DNA from: Bradyrhizobium ontarionense
GTDB lineage: Bacteria; Pseudomonadota; Alphaproteobacteria; Rhizobiales; Xanthobacteraceae
Direction of reading: 5' to 3'
NCBI RefSeq assembly: GCF_021088345.1
Contig: NZ_CP088156.1
Span: 6,076,001-6,140,000 of the forward strand
Length of the DNA: 64,000 nucleotides
The translations under genes and the position numbers were made by a program. Each line of letters opens with the position of its first letter. Within the stretch, counting starts at the first letter, position 1. The notes below the pieces were generated by a model. That model worked only from the letters and a program-made list of their open reading frames with translations. It ran no database searches and was not told the DNA's origin. Below are positions 7,845 to 16,360 of this stretch, piece by piece.

Positions 7845-9817
7845 GCGGAGAGACGACGGGAATGCAGCGCAGGCCGTTCCACAAGGTGCTGATCGCCAAC
7901 CGCGGCGAGATTGCGTTGCGGATCATGCGCACCGTGCGCCGGCTTGGTCATGGCGTAGTTGCGGTCTATTCCGACGCCGATCAGGACGCACCGCATGTCC
8001 GGCTGGCCGATCAGGCGGTCCGCATCGGCGCGCCGCCACCGGCGCAATCCTATTTGAACATGGCAGCGATCATTGATGCGGCGAAGGCGACCGGCGCGGA
8101 TGCCGTGCATCCAGGCTATGGCTTCCTCGCCGAGAACGAGGATTTTGCGATAGCCTGCAAGGAAGCGGGCCTCGTCTTCATCGGTCCTTCGCCCGAGGCG
8201 ATCAAGGCGATGGGCAACAAGGCCGGCGCCAAGGCGATCATGCAAGGCGCCGGCGTGCCCTGCGTGCCCGGCTATCAGGGCGAGGACCAGGGTGACGAGG
8301 CGATGATGCGCGAAGCGCGCCGCATCGGCTTTCCCGTCATGATCAAGGCGGTCGCCGGCGGCGGTGGCCGCGGCATGCGGCTGGTGACGGACGCGGACAC
8401 GTTCGCGGGCCTGCTGCGTAGCGCGCGTTCCGAAGCAGCAGCCGCATTCGGTGACGGCACCGTCATCCTGGAGAAGGCGATCGCCAATCCGCGCCACATC
8501 GAGATCCAGGTGTTCGGTGATGTCAATGGCAACGCGGTCCATCTCGGCGAGCGCGACTGCTCGGTGCAGCGGCGGCATCAGAAGCTGATCGAGGAGGCGC
8601 CGTCACCGGCAGTCGGGCCCGAGTTGCGCGCGCGCATGGGTGCGGTGGCGGTGCAGGCGGTGAAGGCGCTCGGCTATGAAGGCGCGGGCACGCTGGAATT
8701 CCTGCTCGATGGAGACGGCCAGTTCTACTTCATGGAGATGAACACCCGGCTGCAGGTCGAGCACCCGGTCACTGAGGCGCTCACCGGACTCGACCTCGTG
8801 GAGTGGCAGTTGCGCGTCGCCGCCGGCGAGCCGCTGCCGCTGCGTCAGGAGGAGATCCGCTTCTCGGGTCATGCGATCGAGGTGCGGCTGTGCTCGGAGG
8901 ATGCCGAGCATGACTTCATGCCGCAGTCGGGACGAATGGCGCTGTGGCACATGCCGAGCTCGATCCGCGTCGAGCATGCGCTGGACTCCGGCGCGGAGAT
9001 TCCGCCCTACTACGACTCGATGATCGCCAAGCTGATCAGCCATGGCGCGACCCGGGAGGAGGCGCGGGCGCGGCTGATCGTCGGACTCGCGCAGGCCGCC
9101 GCGCTCGGCGTGGCGACCAACCAGGCCTTCCTGATGTCCTGCCTGCGGCATCCGGCCTTCGCAGCGGGGAAGGCAACCACTGCCTTCATCGGCGCGCATC
9201 GTGACGAGCTGCGCGCGCCGGCTGTCGATGCAGAGGCCATCGCGCTCGCCGCGCTGCTGCTTTCCATCAGCCACCCGCTTGCGCATCCGGTCCGCAGCGG
9301 CCGTTCGTTGTCGGCGGCCTTTGCGACACCGCTCCGGTTTCAGATCGGCGGCGAGGTCCGGGAATGCGAGCTGCTGCGCGAGCGCGACAGATTCTATCGC
9401 GTGACCCACGACGGCGCCGACCATCGCTTCGAGATCGCTGCGCTCGAGGGCGATACGCTCCGCGTCCGTCACGCCGACATCACCGAGAGCGCCCGTTTCG
9501 TGCGCGATGGCGACTGGCTGTTTGTCCAGTATCGAAGCCAGACGCTGGCGTTGCGCGATCTTACGCTGGCTGCGCCTCAGTCCACGGCCGCTGCCGGCGG
9601 CGATGGGAAAGTCCGCGCGGCTCTCAACGGGCGCGTCGTCGCGGTGCTGGTGAAGCCCGGCGATCGCGTCGCGGTGGGACAGCCGGTCGTCACGCTCGAA
9701 GCCATGAAGATGGAGCACGTCCACATCGCCGGCATTGCCGGAACGGTGACGACGGTCGAGGTGGCCGACGGCGATCAGGTGGCCACGGGCCGGATCGTGG
9801 TGGAGATTGCGGGGTGA
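7841..9817 (+). CDS. Acyl-CoA carboxylase, biotin carboxylase/BCCP (alpha) subunit
   Basis: This 658-residue protein begins at the ATG overlapping the beta-subunit stop codon. It carboxylates biotin with ATP and bicarbonate and carries the biotin. The order is the biotin carboxylase N-domain (KVLIANRGEIALRIMRT), the ATP-grasp domain with the glycine loop VAGGGGRGMRL and MEMNTRLQVEHPVTE, a linker domain, and a C-terminal biotinyl domain with EAMKMEH in which Lys623 is the biotin site. It forms a two-subunit enzyme with the preceding gene. It ends the catabolic run; the next genes are on the other strand. Confidence 0.95.
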   Translation: MSGETTGMQRRPFHKVLIANRGEIALRIMRTVRRLGHGVVAVYSDADQDAPHVRLADQAVRIGAPPPAQSYLNMAAIIDAAKATGADAVHPGYGFLAENEDFAIACKEAGLVFIGPSPEAIKAMGNKAGAKAIMQGAGVPCVPGYQGEDQGDEAMMREARRIGFPVMIKAVAGGGGRGMRLVTDADTFAGLLRSARSEAAAAFGDGTVILEKAIANPRHIEIQVFGDVNGNAVHLGERDCSVQRRHQKLIEEAPSPAVGPELRARMGAVAVQAVKALGYEGAGTLEFLLDGDGQFYFMEMNTRLQVEHPVTEALTGLDLVEWQLRVAAGEPLPLRQEEIRFSGHAIEVRLCSEDAEHDFMPQSGRMALWHMPSSIRVEHALDSGAEIPPYYDSMIAKLISHGATREEARARLIVGLAQAAALGVATNQAFLMSCLRHPAFAAGKATTAFIGAHRDELRAPAVDAEAIALAALLLSISHPLAHPVRSGRSLSAAFATPLRFQIGGEVRECELLRERDRFYRVTHDGADHRFEIAALEGDTLRVRHADITESARFVRDGDWLFVQYRSQTLALRDLTLAAPQSTAAAGGDGKVRAALNGRVVAVLVKPGDRVAVGQPVVTLEAMKMEHVHIAGIAGTVTTVEVADGDQVATGRIVVEIAG

Positions 9818-9881
9818 TCGCTGTGCCGTGGGCTTGTGTTGCGGAGCAGAGCTGTCACGACGTCGGTACAGCCTGCCTGCC

Positions 9882-10244
9882 TCACGGATGCAATTGCCGT
9901 CTCAGCGCGGCGACCAGCCGGGTCGTCTGGAACGGCTTCGACAGCAGCGGCGCTCTGGCAAACTCCTCCGGGCATTGATCGACGGAATATCCGGTCACGG
10001 CGACGAAGGGTACGTCGGCCGCGACGAGGGCGCGGGCGATCGGCGCTGAGGTTTCCTGTCCGAGGTTGACGTCGAGCACCGCGAGGTCGCAGGGATGACG
10101 CTCCAGCAGATCGAGCGCCTTGGCCACCGTCGGCGCCACGCCGACCACCGCAAAGCCTGCCTCTTCGAGCTCGACGGCCAGGTCGAAGCCGATGATGGGA
10201 TCGTCCTCGACGATCAGAACGTGAATCTTCTCACCGATGCGCAT
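9882..10244 (-). CDS. Single-domain response regulator (receiver only)
   Basis: The 120 residues form one receiver domain and no output domain. The acidic pair is VEDD near 12-15, the phospho-acceptor is Asp58 in LAVLDVNLG, and the conserved Lys lies in LLSKPFQ. Its start overlaps the end of the upstream HWE histidine kinase by 14 bases, so the two are co-translated and the kinase is the likely partner. It should act by protein contact or as a phosphate shuttle or sink. Single-domain regulators paired with HWE kinases are common in Rhizobiales. Confidence 0.92.
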   Translation of the reverse strand: MRIGEKIHVLIVEDDPIIGFDLAVELEEAGFAVVGVAPTVAKALDLLERHPCDLAVLDVNLGQETSAPIARALVAADVPFVAVTGYSVDQCPEEFARAPLLSKPFQTTRLVAALRRQLHP

Positions 10245-11613
10245 TGATTCTGGTGCGGCTGAGACGTTGCAGGGGACAGGTCAGATGCCAGTGCAGGCCG
10301 GACACCGGGAATAGCACCTCCACCGTTCCATCCAGGCCGGACCGCACCATGTCGGAGATCACTCGGCTGCCGAAGCCGGTATGCGCGGGCGGCGACACCG
10401 GCGGTCCGCCGTTTTCCGTCCAGCTCATGTCGAAGAGTTGTCCGTCCGTGCTCCAGCGGATCACGATCTGCCCGTCATCGTTCGACAGCGCACCATACTT
10501 GGCGGCGTTGGTCGCGAGCTCGTGGATTGCCATGCCGATCGATTGTGCGGCTTCAGGCGTCAGTTCGATCTGCGGCCCATCGATGGCGATGCGGTTGCTG
10601 ACGGGATCGCCGAAGGCGCCAAGCTGGGAACGGACGAGGTCGCCGAGCGGAATGAACCGCCAGTCGTTCTGGATCAGGAGATCCTGATTGCCCGCGATCG
10701 CCTGCAGCCGTTCCAGGAAGCGGCCGAGGTCGAGCTGCCGGCCATGACGGGTCATCTGCCGCGCAATCGCCTGCACCAGCGACAACAGGTTCTTGCTGCG
10801 ATGGTTCACCTCGGCGAGCAGGGTGCGCAACTGTTCCCGGGTCTGGCGCTTGTCGGTGATGTCGCGCACGATCTTGGAGGCGCCGATGACGCGGCCGGCA
10901 GAATCGCGCACCGGGGAGACCGTGACCGAGACGTCAATCTGCGCGCCATCCTTGCGGATGCGGATCGTCTCGAAATTGTCGACGATCGCGCCGGAGATGA
11001 CGGTTGCCAGGATGCGATCCTCCTCGGCCTGGCGTTCGGAAGGAATGATCGTCCGGATCGACTGGTTGATCATTTCCGACTCGGAAAAGCCAAAAATTCG
11101 TTCGGCGCTCCTGTTCCAGCTCGTGATCGTTCCGTCCAACGTCTTGCTGACGACGCCGTCGGACGACGACGCGACGATGGCCGCGAGCATGGCGGCGCTG
11201 CGCTCCGCCTTCTTGGACTGGCTCACATCGCGAACGATGGCCGAGATCCCGATGATCGTGTCGGCCTTGGTGCGGATCGGCGAAAATGTGATGGAGACTT
11301 CGATCGGGTGGCCCTGCTTCGTGATCCGGAGCGTCTCGAAGCTTTCGATGGACTCGCCCAGGCTCACCCGCGCTCGAATGGCGCGGGCCTCCTCGCGCAG
11401 CTCAGGAGGAACGATGTCGAAAACGGAGGTGCCGATCATCTCGGCGGCGCTATGTCCGAGCATCCGTTCGCAAGCCCGGTTCCAACTGCGGATGACGCCG
11501 TCGTTATCCGTGCCGAGGACAGCGTCGGCGGACGAGTCTACAATCGCGGCCAGATAGGCCGTTTCGTCATCGGCGGCGCATTGGACAGGGGAGGCGCCGG
11601 GCTTTCCGTGCAC
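10231..11613 (-). CDS. PAS-PAS sensor histidine kinase of the HWE/HisKA_2 type
   Basis: This 460-residue soluble kinase has two PAS domains at about 20-140 and 145-260, each followed by the PAC-like pattern FETLRI/FETIRI. The phosphotransfer segment is LAEVNHRSKNLLSLVQAIAR with the acceptor His. The ATPase domain contains IHELATNAAKYGAL and the WTENGGPPV...GFGSRVI block, whose Trp-x-Glu defines HWE kinases. No membrane segment is seen, so the signal is probably cytoplasmic (redox, light or ligand at the PAS domains). The start is a GTG with AAGGA upstream. Its 3' end overlaps the receiver gene. Confidence 0.93.
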   Translation of the reverse strand: MHGKPGASPVQCAADDETAYLAAIVDSSADAVLGTDNDGVIRSWNRACERMLGHSAAEMIGTSVFDIVPPELREEARAIRARVSLGESIESFETLRITKQGHPIEVSITFSPIRTKADTIIGISAIVRDVSQSKKAERSAAMLAAIVASSSDGVVSKTLDGTITSWNRSAERIFGFSESEMINQSIRTIIPSERQAEEDRILATVISGAIVDNFETIRIRKDGAQIDVSVTVSPVRDSAGRVIGASKIVRDITDKRQTREQLRTLLAEVNHRSKNLLSLVQAIARQMTRHGRQLDLGRFLERLQAIAGNQDLLIQNDWRFIPLGDLVRSQLGAFGDPVSNRIAIDGPQIELTPEAAQSIGMAIHELATNAAKYGALSNDDGQIVIRWSTDGQLFDMSWTENGGPPVSPPAHTGFGSRVISDMVRSGLDGTVEVLFPVSGLHWHLTCPLQRLSRTRINAHR

Positions 11614-11972
11614 GTCGCATGTTCCTTGCTAACAGGACAATAGAGAGGACGCCGTGAACAAGATTAGCGACTTGTTCGTGTACGAATGCAAGGGTCATCT
11701 CCTTCGCATGTTTCTTATTGGTTATTTCCGGCGACGAGGAGCAGGCAGAGCCGTCGAACGACCGGGATGTGCTCCACCGGGATCGTGCCACGCGCTCCAG
11801 CCTCCGGGGCGAGCACAGCAAACGTGGATCGCGGATTTTTGTTCCGCGCCTTCAGGCTGACAAGCTGTGCGTTGACGGCTCTCCGGCCGTCCTGCTGGTG
11901 GCCGCCCGGTCCATTGGTAAACGTCGGGAGCGAACAGCGCGCAGAGCTCTGGAGCGCGCGCGGCGTACCCGA
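11614..11972. other. Intergenic stretch with no supported gene
   Basis: About 360 bases lie between the kinase start and the cytochrome gene stop, both on the minus strand. It should hold the promoter of the kinase-receiver pair. A plus-strand frame starting with GTG at 11654 has a fair ribosome site, but its translation has no recognisable fold. No repeat or strong hairpin was found. Confidence 0.5.
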
Positions 11973-12287
11973 TTACTTTCGCAGACTGAGAATGTAAGTC
12001 GCGAGGTCGGCGGCGTCGGCCGGACCGAGCGGGTTGTTGGCCATGGTCGCATGCGGAAGCAGGAGGAACTTGGTCAGCATGTCCATGGTCAGGCTTTCCT
12101 TGGCCGCAATTGCGACGAAGGGCCTGGCGCGCCGGAACTTGGTCGGCTGGGCGCCCACGGCGTGGCACTCGGCGCACCAGCGCTCAGCGAGCTGCCGGCC
12201 GTGGTCGAGGTCCTCGGCCGCAGCGGGGGCCGCCATCAGGATCAGCAGCACGACCGAAAAGGCGATTGCACGCGGCAAGGGCTGCAC
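11973..12287 (-). CDS. Small periplasmic c-type cytochrome
   Basis: This is a protein of about 104 residues with a cleavable signal peptide ending in MAAPAAAEDL and one haem c site, CAECH. A downstream Met in LLPHATMANNPLG is a possible distal ligand. It is expected to carry electrons in the periplasm. The GTG start at 12287 is very close to a Shine-Dalgarno GAGGAG, so the TTG at 12278 is an equally good or better start. It follows the CBS-BON gene by 3 bases and should be co-transcribed under the FixK-type box upstream of that gene. Confidence 0.88.
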   Translation of the reverse strand: MQPLPRAIAFSVVLLILMAAPAAAEDLDHGRQLAERWCAECHAVGAQPTKFRRARPFVAIAAKESLTMDMLTKFLLLPHATMANNPLGPADAADLATYILSLRK

Positions 12288-12290
12288 TCC

Positions 12291-13040
12291 TCACAGCGGC
12301 TGGTCGTCGTCAGTCGACGGCTGGTCCTGCAGCGAGACGATGTCGCCGCCACCGAATTCGTCCTCCGGCGGCGGGTAGACCCACATGTGGTCCCGCACAT
12401 CCCTGACGCCCGGTACGCTCTTGGCCGCGACGATCGCTGTGGCGCGCTCGCTTTCATGGCGCACGGCGCCGGTCAGATGCGCGATGCCGTTGCGGACGAC
12501 GACGTTGAAGCGGCAGTGCTTGCAGGCGGCCTGGTCGAGGGCGTCGAGAATGGCGCTGCGGAGCCCGTCATCGTCGGGGGTAGGGCCGGGCACGGCAGTC
12601 GCGAGATCGGCCAGCGTCTGGACGAAGTCCGTATGCGTCACTATCCCGGTCAGTCGCTCGCCGCTCACGACCGGCAGGCGCTTGATGCTGTGCTTCTCCA
12701 TGGTCTCGACGATCTCGGCAAGGCCGGCATCGGCGCTGACGGCGACTGCAGGCTGGCTCATGATGTCGCCGACGGTGCGACCGTGCGAATGGACGAAGTC
12801 GGCACCGATGCGGCCGCGTCCGACCAGGAGATCGAGCCAGCGGCCCCGCTTGCGCTCGGTGCCGAGCTCGGCCCGGCGCAGGAAGTCGCCGTCGGTGACC
12901 ATGCCGACCAGCGTGCCCGAGGCGTCGACCACCGGCAGCCCGCCGATATGATTGCGCAGCATGATCCGGGCGGCCTCGGCAACAGGTGTTCCCGGCGTCA
13001 CCGTGATCACTGATCTGGTCATGATTTGATGAGCGCGCAT
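12291..13040 (-). CDS. CBS-pair and BON domain protein
   Basis: This 249-residue cytoplasmic protein has two CBS motifs (about 1-55 and 90-150), separated by an insert, that together form a CBS pair able to bind adenosyl ligands. A BON domain follows at about 165-230 (VVRNGIAHLTGAVRHESERA and VPGVRDVRDHMWV). The ATG at 13040 is chosen because a longer frame would run through a FixK-like box at 13105-13118. CBS-BON proteins in this group are often linked with low-oxygen or stress regulation. The molecular role is unknown. It is followed by a c-type cytochrome gene. Confidence 0.88.
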   Translation of the reverse strand: MRAHQIMTRSVITVTPGTPVAEAARIMLRNHIGGLPVVDASGTLVGMVTDGDFLRRAELGTERKRGRWLDLLVGRGRIGADFVHSHGRTVGDIMSQPAVAVSADAGLAEIVETMEKHSIKRLPVVSGERLTGIVTHTDFVQTLADLATAVPGPTPDDDGLRSAILDALDQAACKHCRFNVVVRNGIAHLTGAVRHESERATAIVAAKSVPGVRDVRDHMWVYPPPEDEFGGGDIVSLQDQPSTDDDQPL

Positions 13041-13104
13041 GTCGTGGTCTCGAAGTCGCTGCGGTCGCAATCTATAAATAATAGCCGCGTCACGCCGCGC
13101 GCGC

Positions 13105-13118
13105 TTGACCAGGATCAA
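13105..13118 (-). promoter_or_regulatory. FixK/FNR-type box upstream of the CBS-cytochrome pair
   Basis: The minus strand reads TTGATCCTGGTCAA, a perfect TTGA-N6-TCAA dyad. It is centred about 71 bases upstream of the CBS gene ATG, a position compatible with a class II activator site (-41.5) and a 5' leader of roughly 30 bases. FixK2, FnrN or AadR-type proteins bind such sites under low oxygen. Binding is inferred, not shown. Confidence 0.6.
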
Positions 13119-13142
13119 CGCCCGGCCCGGCGTCCGGCGGAC

Positions 13143-14693
13143 CTAAACGATCCGCGAGGTCTTGTTGCCCCAATAGCGGTCACGCAGCAGCCGCTTGTAC
13201 AGCTTGCCGGTCGGCAGCCGCGGCAGCTCCTTCTCGAAGTCGATCGAGCGCGGCACCTTCTGCCGTGACAGCGATTGCCGGCAGAAGGCGATCAGCTCCT
13301 CCTCGAGCTCGGACCCGGGGATGATGCCCGGCAGCGGCTGGATCACCGCCTTCACCTCCTCGCCGAGGTCTGGATTGGGCACGCCGAACACGGCGGCGTC
13401 GGCCACCTTCGGATGCGTGATCAGCAGGTTCTCGCACTCCTGCGGATAGATGTTCACGCCGCCGGAGATGATCATGAAGGTGGCGCGGTCGGTGAGATGG
13501 AGATAGCCGTCGGCATCGACATAGCCGACGTCGCCGACCGTGCTCATCGTGCCGTCGGCCGATCGCGCCTCCCTGGTGCGCTCGGGATCGTTGAAATATT
13601 CGAACGGCGATCCGGTCTTGAACCACACCGTGCCGGCGGTGCCTCGCGGGCACGGCTGCATGGTGTCATCGAGAATGTGCAAATCGCCGAACAGCACCTT
13701 GCCGACGGTGCCGCGATGCGCCAGCCATTGCTCGCTGTCGCACGCGGTGAAGCCGAGGCCTTCGGTGGCGCCGTAATATTCGTGGATGATCGGCCCCCAC
13801 CATTTGATCATGTCCTCCTTGACCTGCGCCGGGCAGGGCGCGGCGGCATGGATCGCGACTTCGAGCGTCGACAGATCGTAGCGGGTGCGGACCTCCTCGG
13901 GCAGCTTCAGCATGCGCGAGAACATCGTCGGCACCAGCTGGGTGTGGGTGATGCCCCATTGCTCGATGAGCTGGAGATAGCGCTCGGGGTCGAACGTCTC
14001 CATGATGATGGCCGTGCCGCCGCAGCGGATGGTGAGATTGACGGCGGCCTGCGGCGCCGAGTGATAGAGCGGCGCCGGCGACAGATAGATCATGCCCTCG
14101 CGGTAGCGCCACAGCTTCTCCAGGAAGTCGAAGATCGGCAGCTGCTGCACGGGGGGCTGCTCGGGCAGGGGACGCAGGATGCCCTTGGGCCGGCCCGTGG
14201 TGCCGGACGAGTACAGCATCGCCGTGCCCACGCATTCGTCGGATATCGGCGTCGCAGGCAGGCCGGCGGCCGCCACCTGCAGGCCGACGATCCGCTCGCT
14301 CTCGCCCGGCCCATCGGCGACGATGCAGAGCTCGATGTTGGGCGACTCCTTGAGCGCCTCGCGCGCGACGTCGAGCTTGGCAACGGAGGTGATCAAGAGC
14401 CGCGACTGGCTGTTGTTGAGGATGTAGGCCAGCTCGCCGGATGTCAGATAGGAGTTCACGCAGGTGAAATAGAGCCCGGAGCGCTCGCCGGCGCCGCACG
14501 CTTCGAGATAGCGGCTGTTGTTCTCCATGAAGATCGAATAATGGTCGAGCCGCTGTAGCCCAAGCTTGCGCAACAGATGCGCCAGCCGGTTGCTGCGGGC
14601 CTCGAGCTCGCGATAGGTCACGGCCTCGCCGGTGGAGGCCATGATGAAGGCGGGCTGCAGCGGGCGCAGCCGGGCGTGCTTGCCGGTGTACAT
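13143..14693 (-). CDS. AMP-forming acyl-CoA synthetase (ANL superfamily), second copy
   Basis: The protein has 516 residues from the ATG at 14693, which has GGAGG about 12 bases upstream; the frame continues further out but without family similarity. Motifs include MLYSSGTTGRPKGI, EYYGATEGLG, the TVGDVGYVD segment with the conserved Asp, and PTGKLYKR with the catalytic Lys near the C-terminus. It activates an unidentified carboxylic acid with ATP and CoA. It is not closely similar to the ligase at 4461-6059, so they are not a recent duplication. It stands first in a run of minus-strand genes and is divergent from the RND efflux operon. Confidence 0.92.
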   Translation of the reverse strand: MYTGKHARLRPLQPAFIMASTGEAVTYRELEARSNRLAHLLRKLGLQRLDHYSIFMENNSRYLEACGAGERSGLYFTCVNSYLTSGELAYILNNSQSRLLITSVAKLDVAREALKESPNIELCIVADGPGESERIVGLQVAAAGLPATPISDECVGTAMLYSSGTTGRPKGILRPLPEQPPVQQLPIFDFLEKLWRYREGMIYLSPAPLYHSAPQAAVNLTIRCGGTAIIMETFDPERYLQLIEQWGITHTQLVPTMFSRMLKLPEEVRTRYDLSTLEVAIHAAAPCPAQVKEDMIKWWGPIIHEYYGATEGLGFTACDSEQWLAHRGTVGKVLFGDLHILDDTMQPCPRGTAGTVWFKTGSPFEYFNDPERTREARSADGTMSTVGDVGYVDADGYLHLTDRATFMIISGGVNIYPQECENLLITHPKVADAAVFGVPNPDLGEEVKAVIQPLPGIIPGSELEEELIAFCRQSLSRQKVPRSIDFEKELPRLPTGKLYKRLLRDRYWGNKTSRIV

Positions 14694-15136
14694 GCTGCGC
14701 CTTGTCCTCCGGGGATCTGGTTCTTGGTTATTTCGAAGGAGTGTAACGGAGCGAATCGGAGCCGTCATGTCTGAAGTTCCCGGCCTGTCGGCTCGAGGGC
14801 TGTTGCTGCGCCTTTTTTTGCGCCGCAAAAATCGGGAGCACGTCGTGCCATTTCGCCGGCGAGGCATGACATGCGTCATCTCTTCACCCTCGGCTTATTC
14901 TTTGGCCTGATCACCGGAGGTCAATTGGCCGGCGCTGCTGAATTTACCGGCAGTCGGCACGATTGTTTCTCTGTCACAAAACCACGACGTGTGTGAGATT
15001 ATGGAAGCGGGCCTGCAGTCGCCAATCCGTCCTTGAGCGGGGCGCCGATCTCGTCGACTGATGCCCGCGAACAAAGATGCTCTCGAACGCCTGTGGCCGG
15101 TCGCCCCGATCGCGGTCTGGCGCAAAGGAGACGACC
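14694..15136. other. Divergent intergenic region (ligase / RND pump)
   Basis: These 443 bases should carry promoters for both directions. A 7-base inverted repeat TTTTTGC-GCC-GCAAAAA lies at 14815-14831, a possible operator or weak terminator. A short plus-strand frame at 14871-14996 is listed separately. No regulator gene for the efflux pump is found here. Confidence 0.5.
14871..14996 (+). CDS. Possible 41-residue secreted peptide or gene remnant
   Basis: An ATG at 14871 with GAGG eight bases upstream opens a frame of 41 codons. The first 23 residues look like a signal peptide (MRHLFTLGLFFGLITGGQLA, then GAA before Glu), followed by a short tail with one Cys. It may be a small exported peptide or the 5' end of a decayed gene. 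No family is recognised. Coding evidence is limited to the start context and the signal-peptide-like composition. Confidence 0.35.
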   Translation: MRHLFTLGLFFGLITGGQLAGAAEFTGSRHDCFSVTKPRRV

Positions 15137-16360
15137 TTGAGTGCGACCGACTCCCCTGTTCCTTCACGTCAAGCCGCGGATCTCAACATCCAGCCCGTGC
15201 GCGCGATCGGGCCGTCGGTCGTGCTGCTCGTGCTGGCCCTGTCGGGCTGCAGCGAGAAGCCTCCGCAGCAGGCCGCGGCGCCGGCCGCTCCGCCGGTCAC
15301 CGTGGCACAGCCGACCAGGCGCACGGTCACCGATTGGGACGAGTTCACCGGGCGCTTCGAGGCCGTCGAGGAAGTCCAGGTCCGGGCGCGGGTCGGCGGC
15401 TTCGTGACCAACGTCGAGTTCCGCGACGGCGCCATGGTCAAGACCGGCGACCTGCTCTATGTGATCGACCCCCGCCCGTTCGAGGCCGTCGCCACACAAG
15501 CCGATGGCCAATTGGCTGATGCGCGCGCGAAGGCGGAACTTGCGAAGCGCGAACTCGATCGCAGCCTGACCTTGAACCAGAGCCAGGCCGTCTCCGACTC
15601 CATCGTCGATCAGCGCCGTCAGGCGCTGCAGGCGGCCCACGCTGCGGAAACGCAGGCCGAGGGCGCCCTCAAGGCGGCGCAGCTCAATATCGAGTTCACG
15701 CATGTGCAGGCGCCGATCACCGGCCGTGTCAGTCGCCATCTCGTCAGTGTCGGCAATCTCGTCCAGGGCAGCGACAACGGTACCTCGACGCTTCTGACCA
15801 CGATCGTCTCGATGGACCCGATCTATATCTATTTCGATATGGACGAGGCGACTTACCTGAAGAACAACCGGCTCTATTTCGAGGGCAAGCGGCCAAGCTC
15901 GCGTGAGACGCCCAATCCGGTGCAGGTGACGCTGACCGGCGAGACCAAACCGTCGCATGACGGCAAGATGGACTTTCTCGACAACCGCCTCGACGTGTCC
16001 ACCGGCACCTTGCGCAGCCGCGCGGTGATTCCCAATCACGATCTGTCGATCCTGCCCGGGCAGTTCGCGCGCGTCAGGCTGATCGGCAGTGCGCCGTATG
16101 AGGCCCTGCTGTTGCCGGACACCGCTGTAGCCACCGATCAGTCGCGGAAAATCGTGTTCGTCGTCAAGGACGACAACAGCGTGGAGGCGAGGCCGGTCGT
16201 GCTCGGGCCGCTCGATGACGGCCTGCGCGTGATCCGCGAAGGCCTCAAGGCGGAGGACCGCGTCATCGTCGAGGGACTGCAGCGCGCCCGTGTTGGCGCC
16301 AAGGTCAGTCCGCATCCTGCGGCCCAGTCGAGTGGCGGCAAGACCGGTGACAAGACATGA
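15137..16360 (+). CDS. RND efflux periplasmic adaptor subunit (lipoprotein)
   Basis: This membrane fusion protein has about 407 residues and is AcrA/MexE-like. It starts at a TTG (15137) with AAAGGAG six bases upstream; a longer frame from 15077 lacks such a site. A lipobox LALSGC near residue 38 suggests inner-membrane anchoring by lipidation. The order is a barrel-sandwich/lipoyl half (VQVRARVGGFVTNVEFRDGAMVKTGDLLY), an alpha-helical hairpin (about 105-175), the second lipoyl half (FTHVQAPITGRVSR), a beta-barrel and a membrane-proximal domain. Its stop overlaps the pump gene start by four bases. No outer-membrane channel gene follows. Confidence 0.93.
   Translation: MSATDSPVPSRQAADLNIQPVRAIGPSVVLLVLALSGCSEKPPQQAAAPAAPPVTVAQPTRRTVTDWDEFTGRFEAVEEVQVRARVGGFVTNVEFRDGAMVKTGDLLYVIDPRPFEAVATQADGQLADARAKAELAKRELDRSLTLNQSQAVSDSIVDQRRQALQAAHAAETQAEGALKAAQLNIEFTHVQAPITGRVSRHLVSVGNLVQGSDNGTSTLLTTIVSMDPIYIYFDMDEATYLKNNRLYFEGKRPSSRETPNPVQVTLTGETKPSHDGKMDFLDNRLDVSTGTLRSRAVIPNHDLSILPGQFARVRLIGSAPYEALLLPDTAVATDQSRKIVFVVKDDNSVEARPVVLGPLDDGLRVIREGLKAEDRVIVEGLQRARVGAKVSPHPAAQSSGGKTGDKT

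Noticed and set aside
11654..11860. A GTG-started plus-strand frame of 68 codons with a fair ribosome site
   Set aside because: Only the first part looks protein-like, there is no family or signal, and it lies in the kinase promoter region. It is too weak to call.
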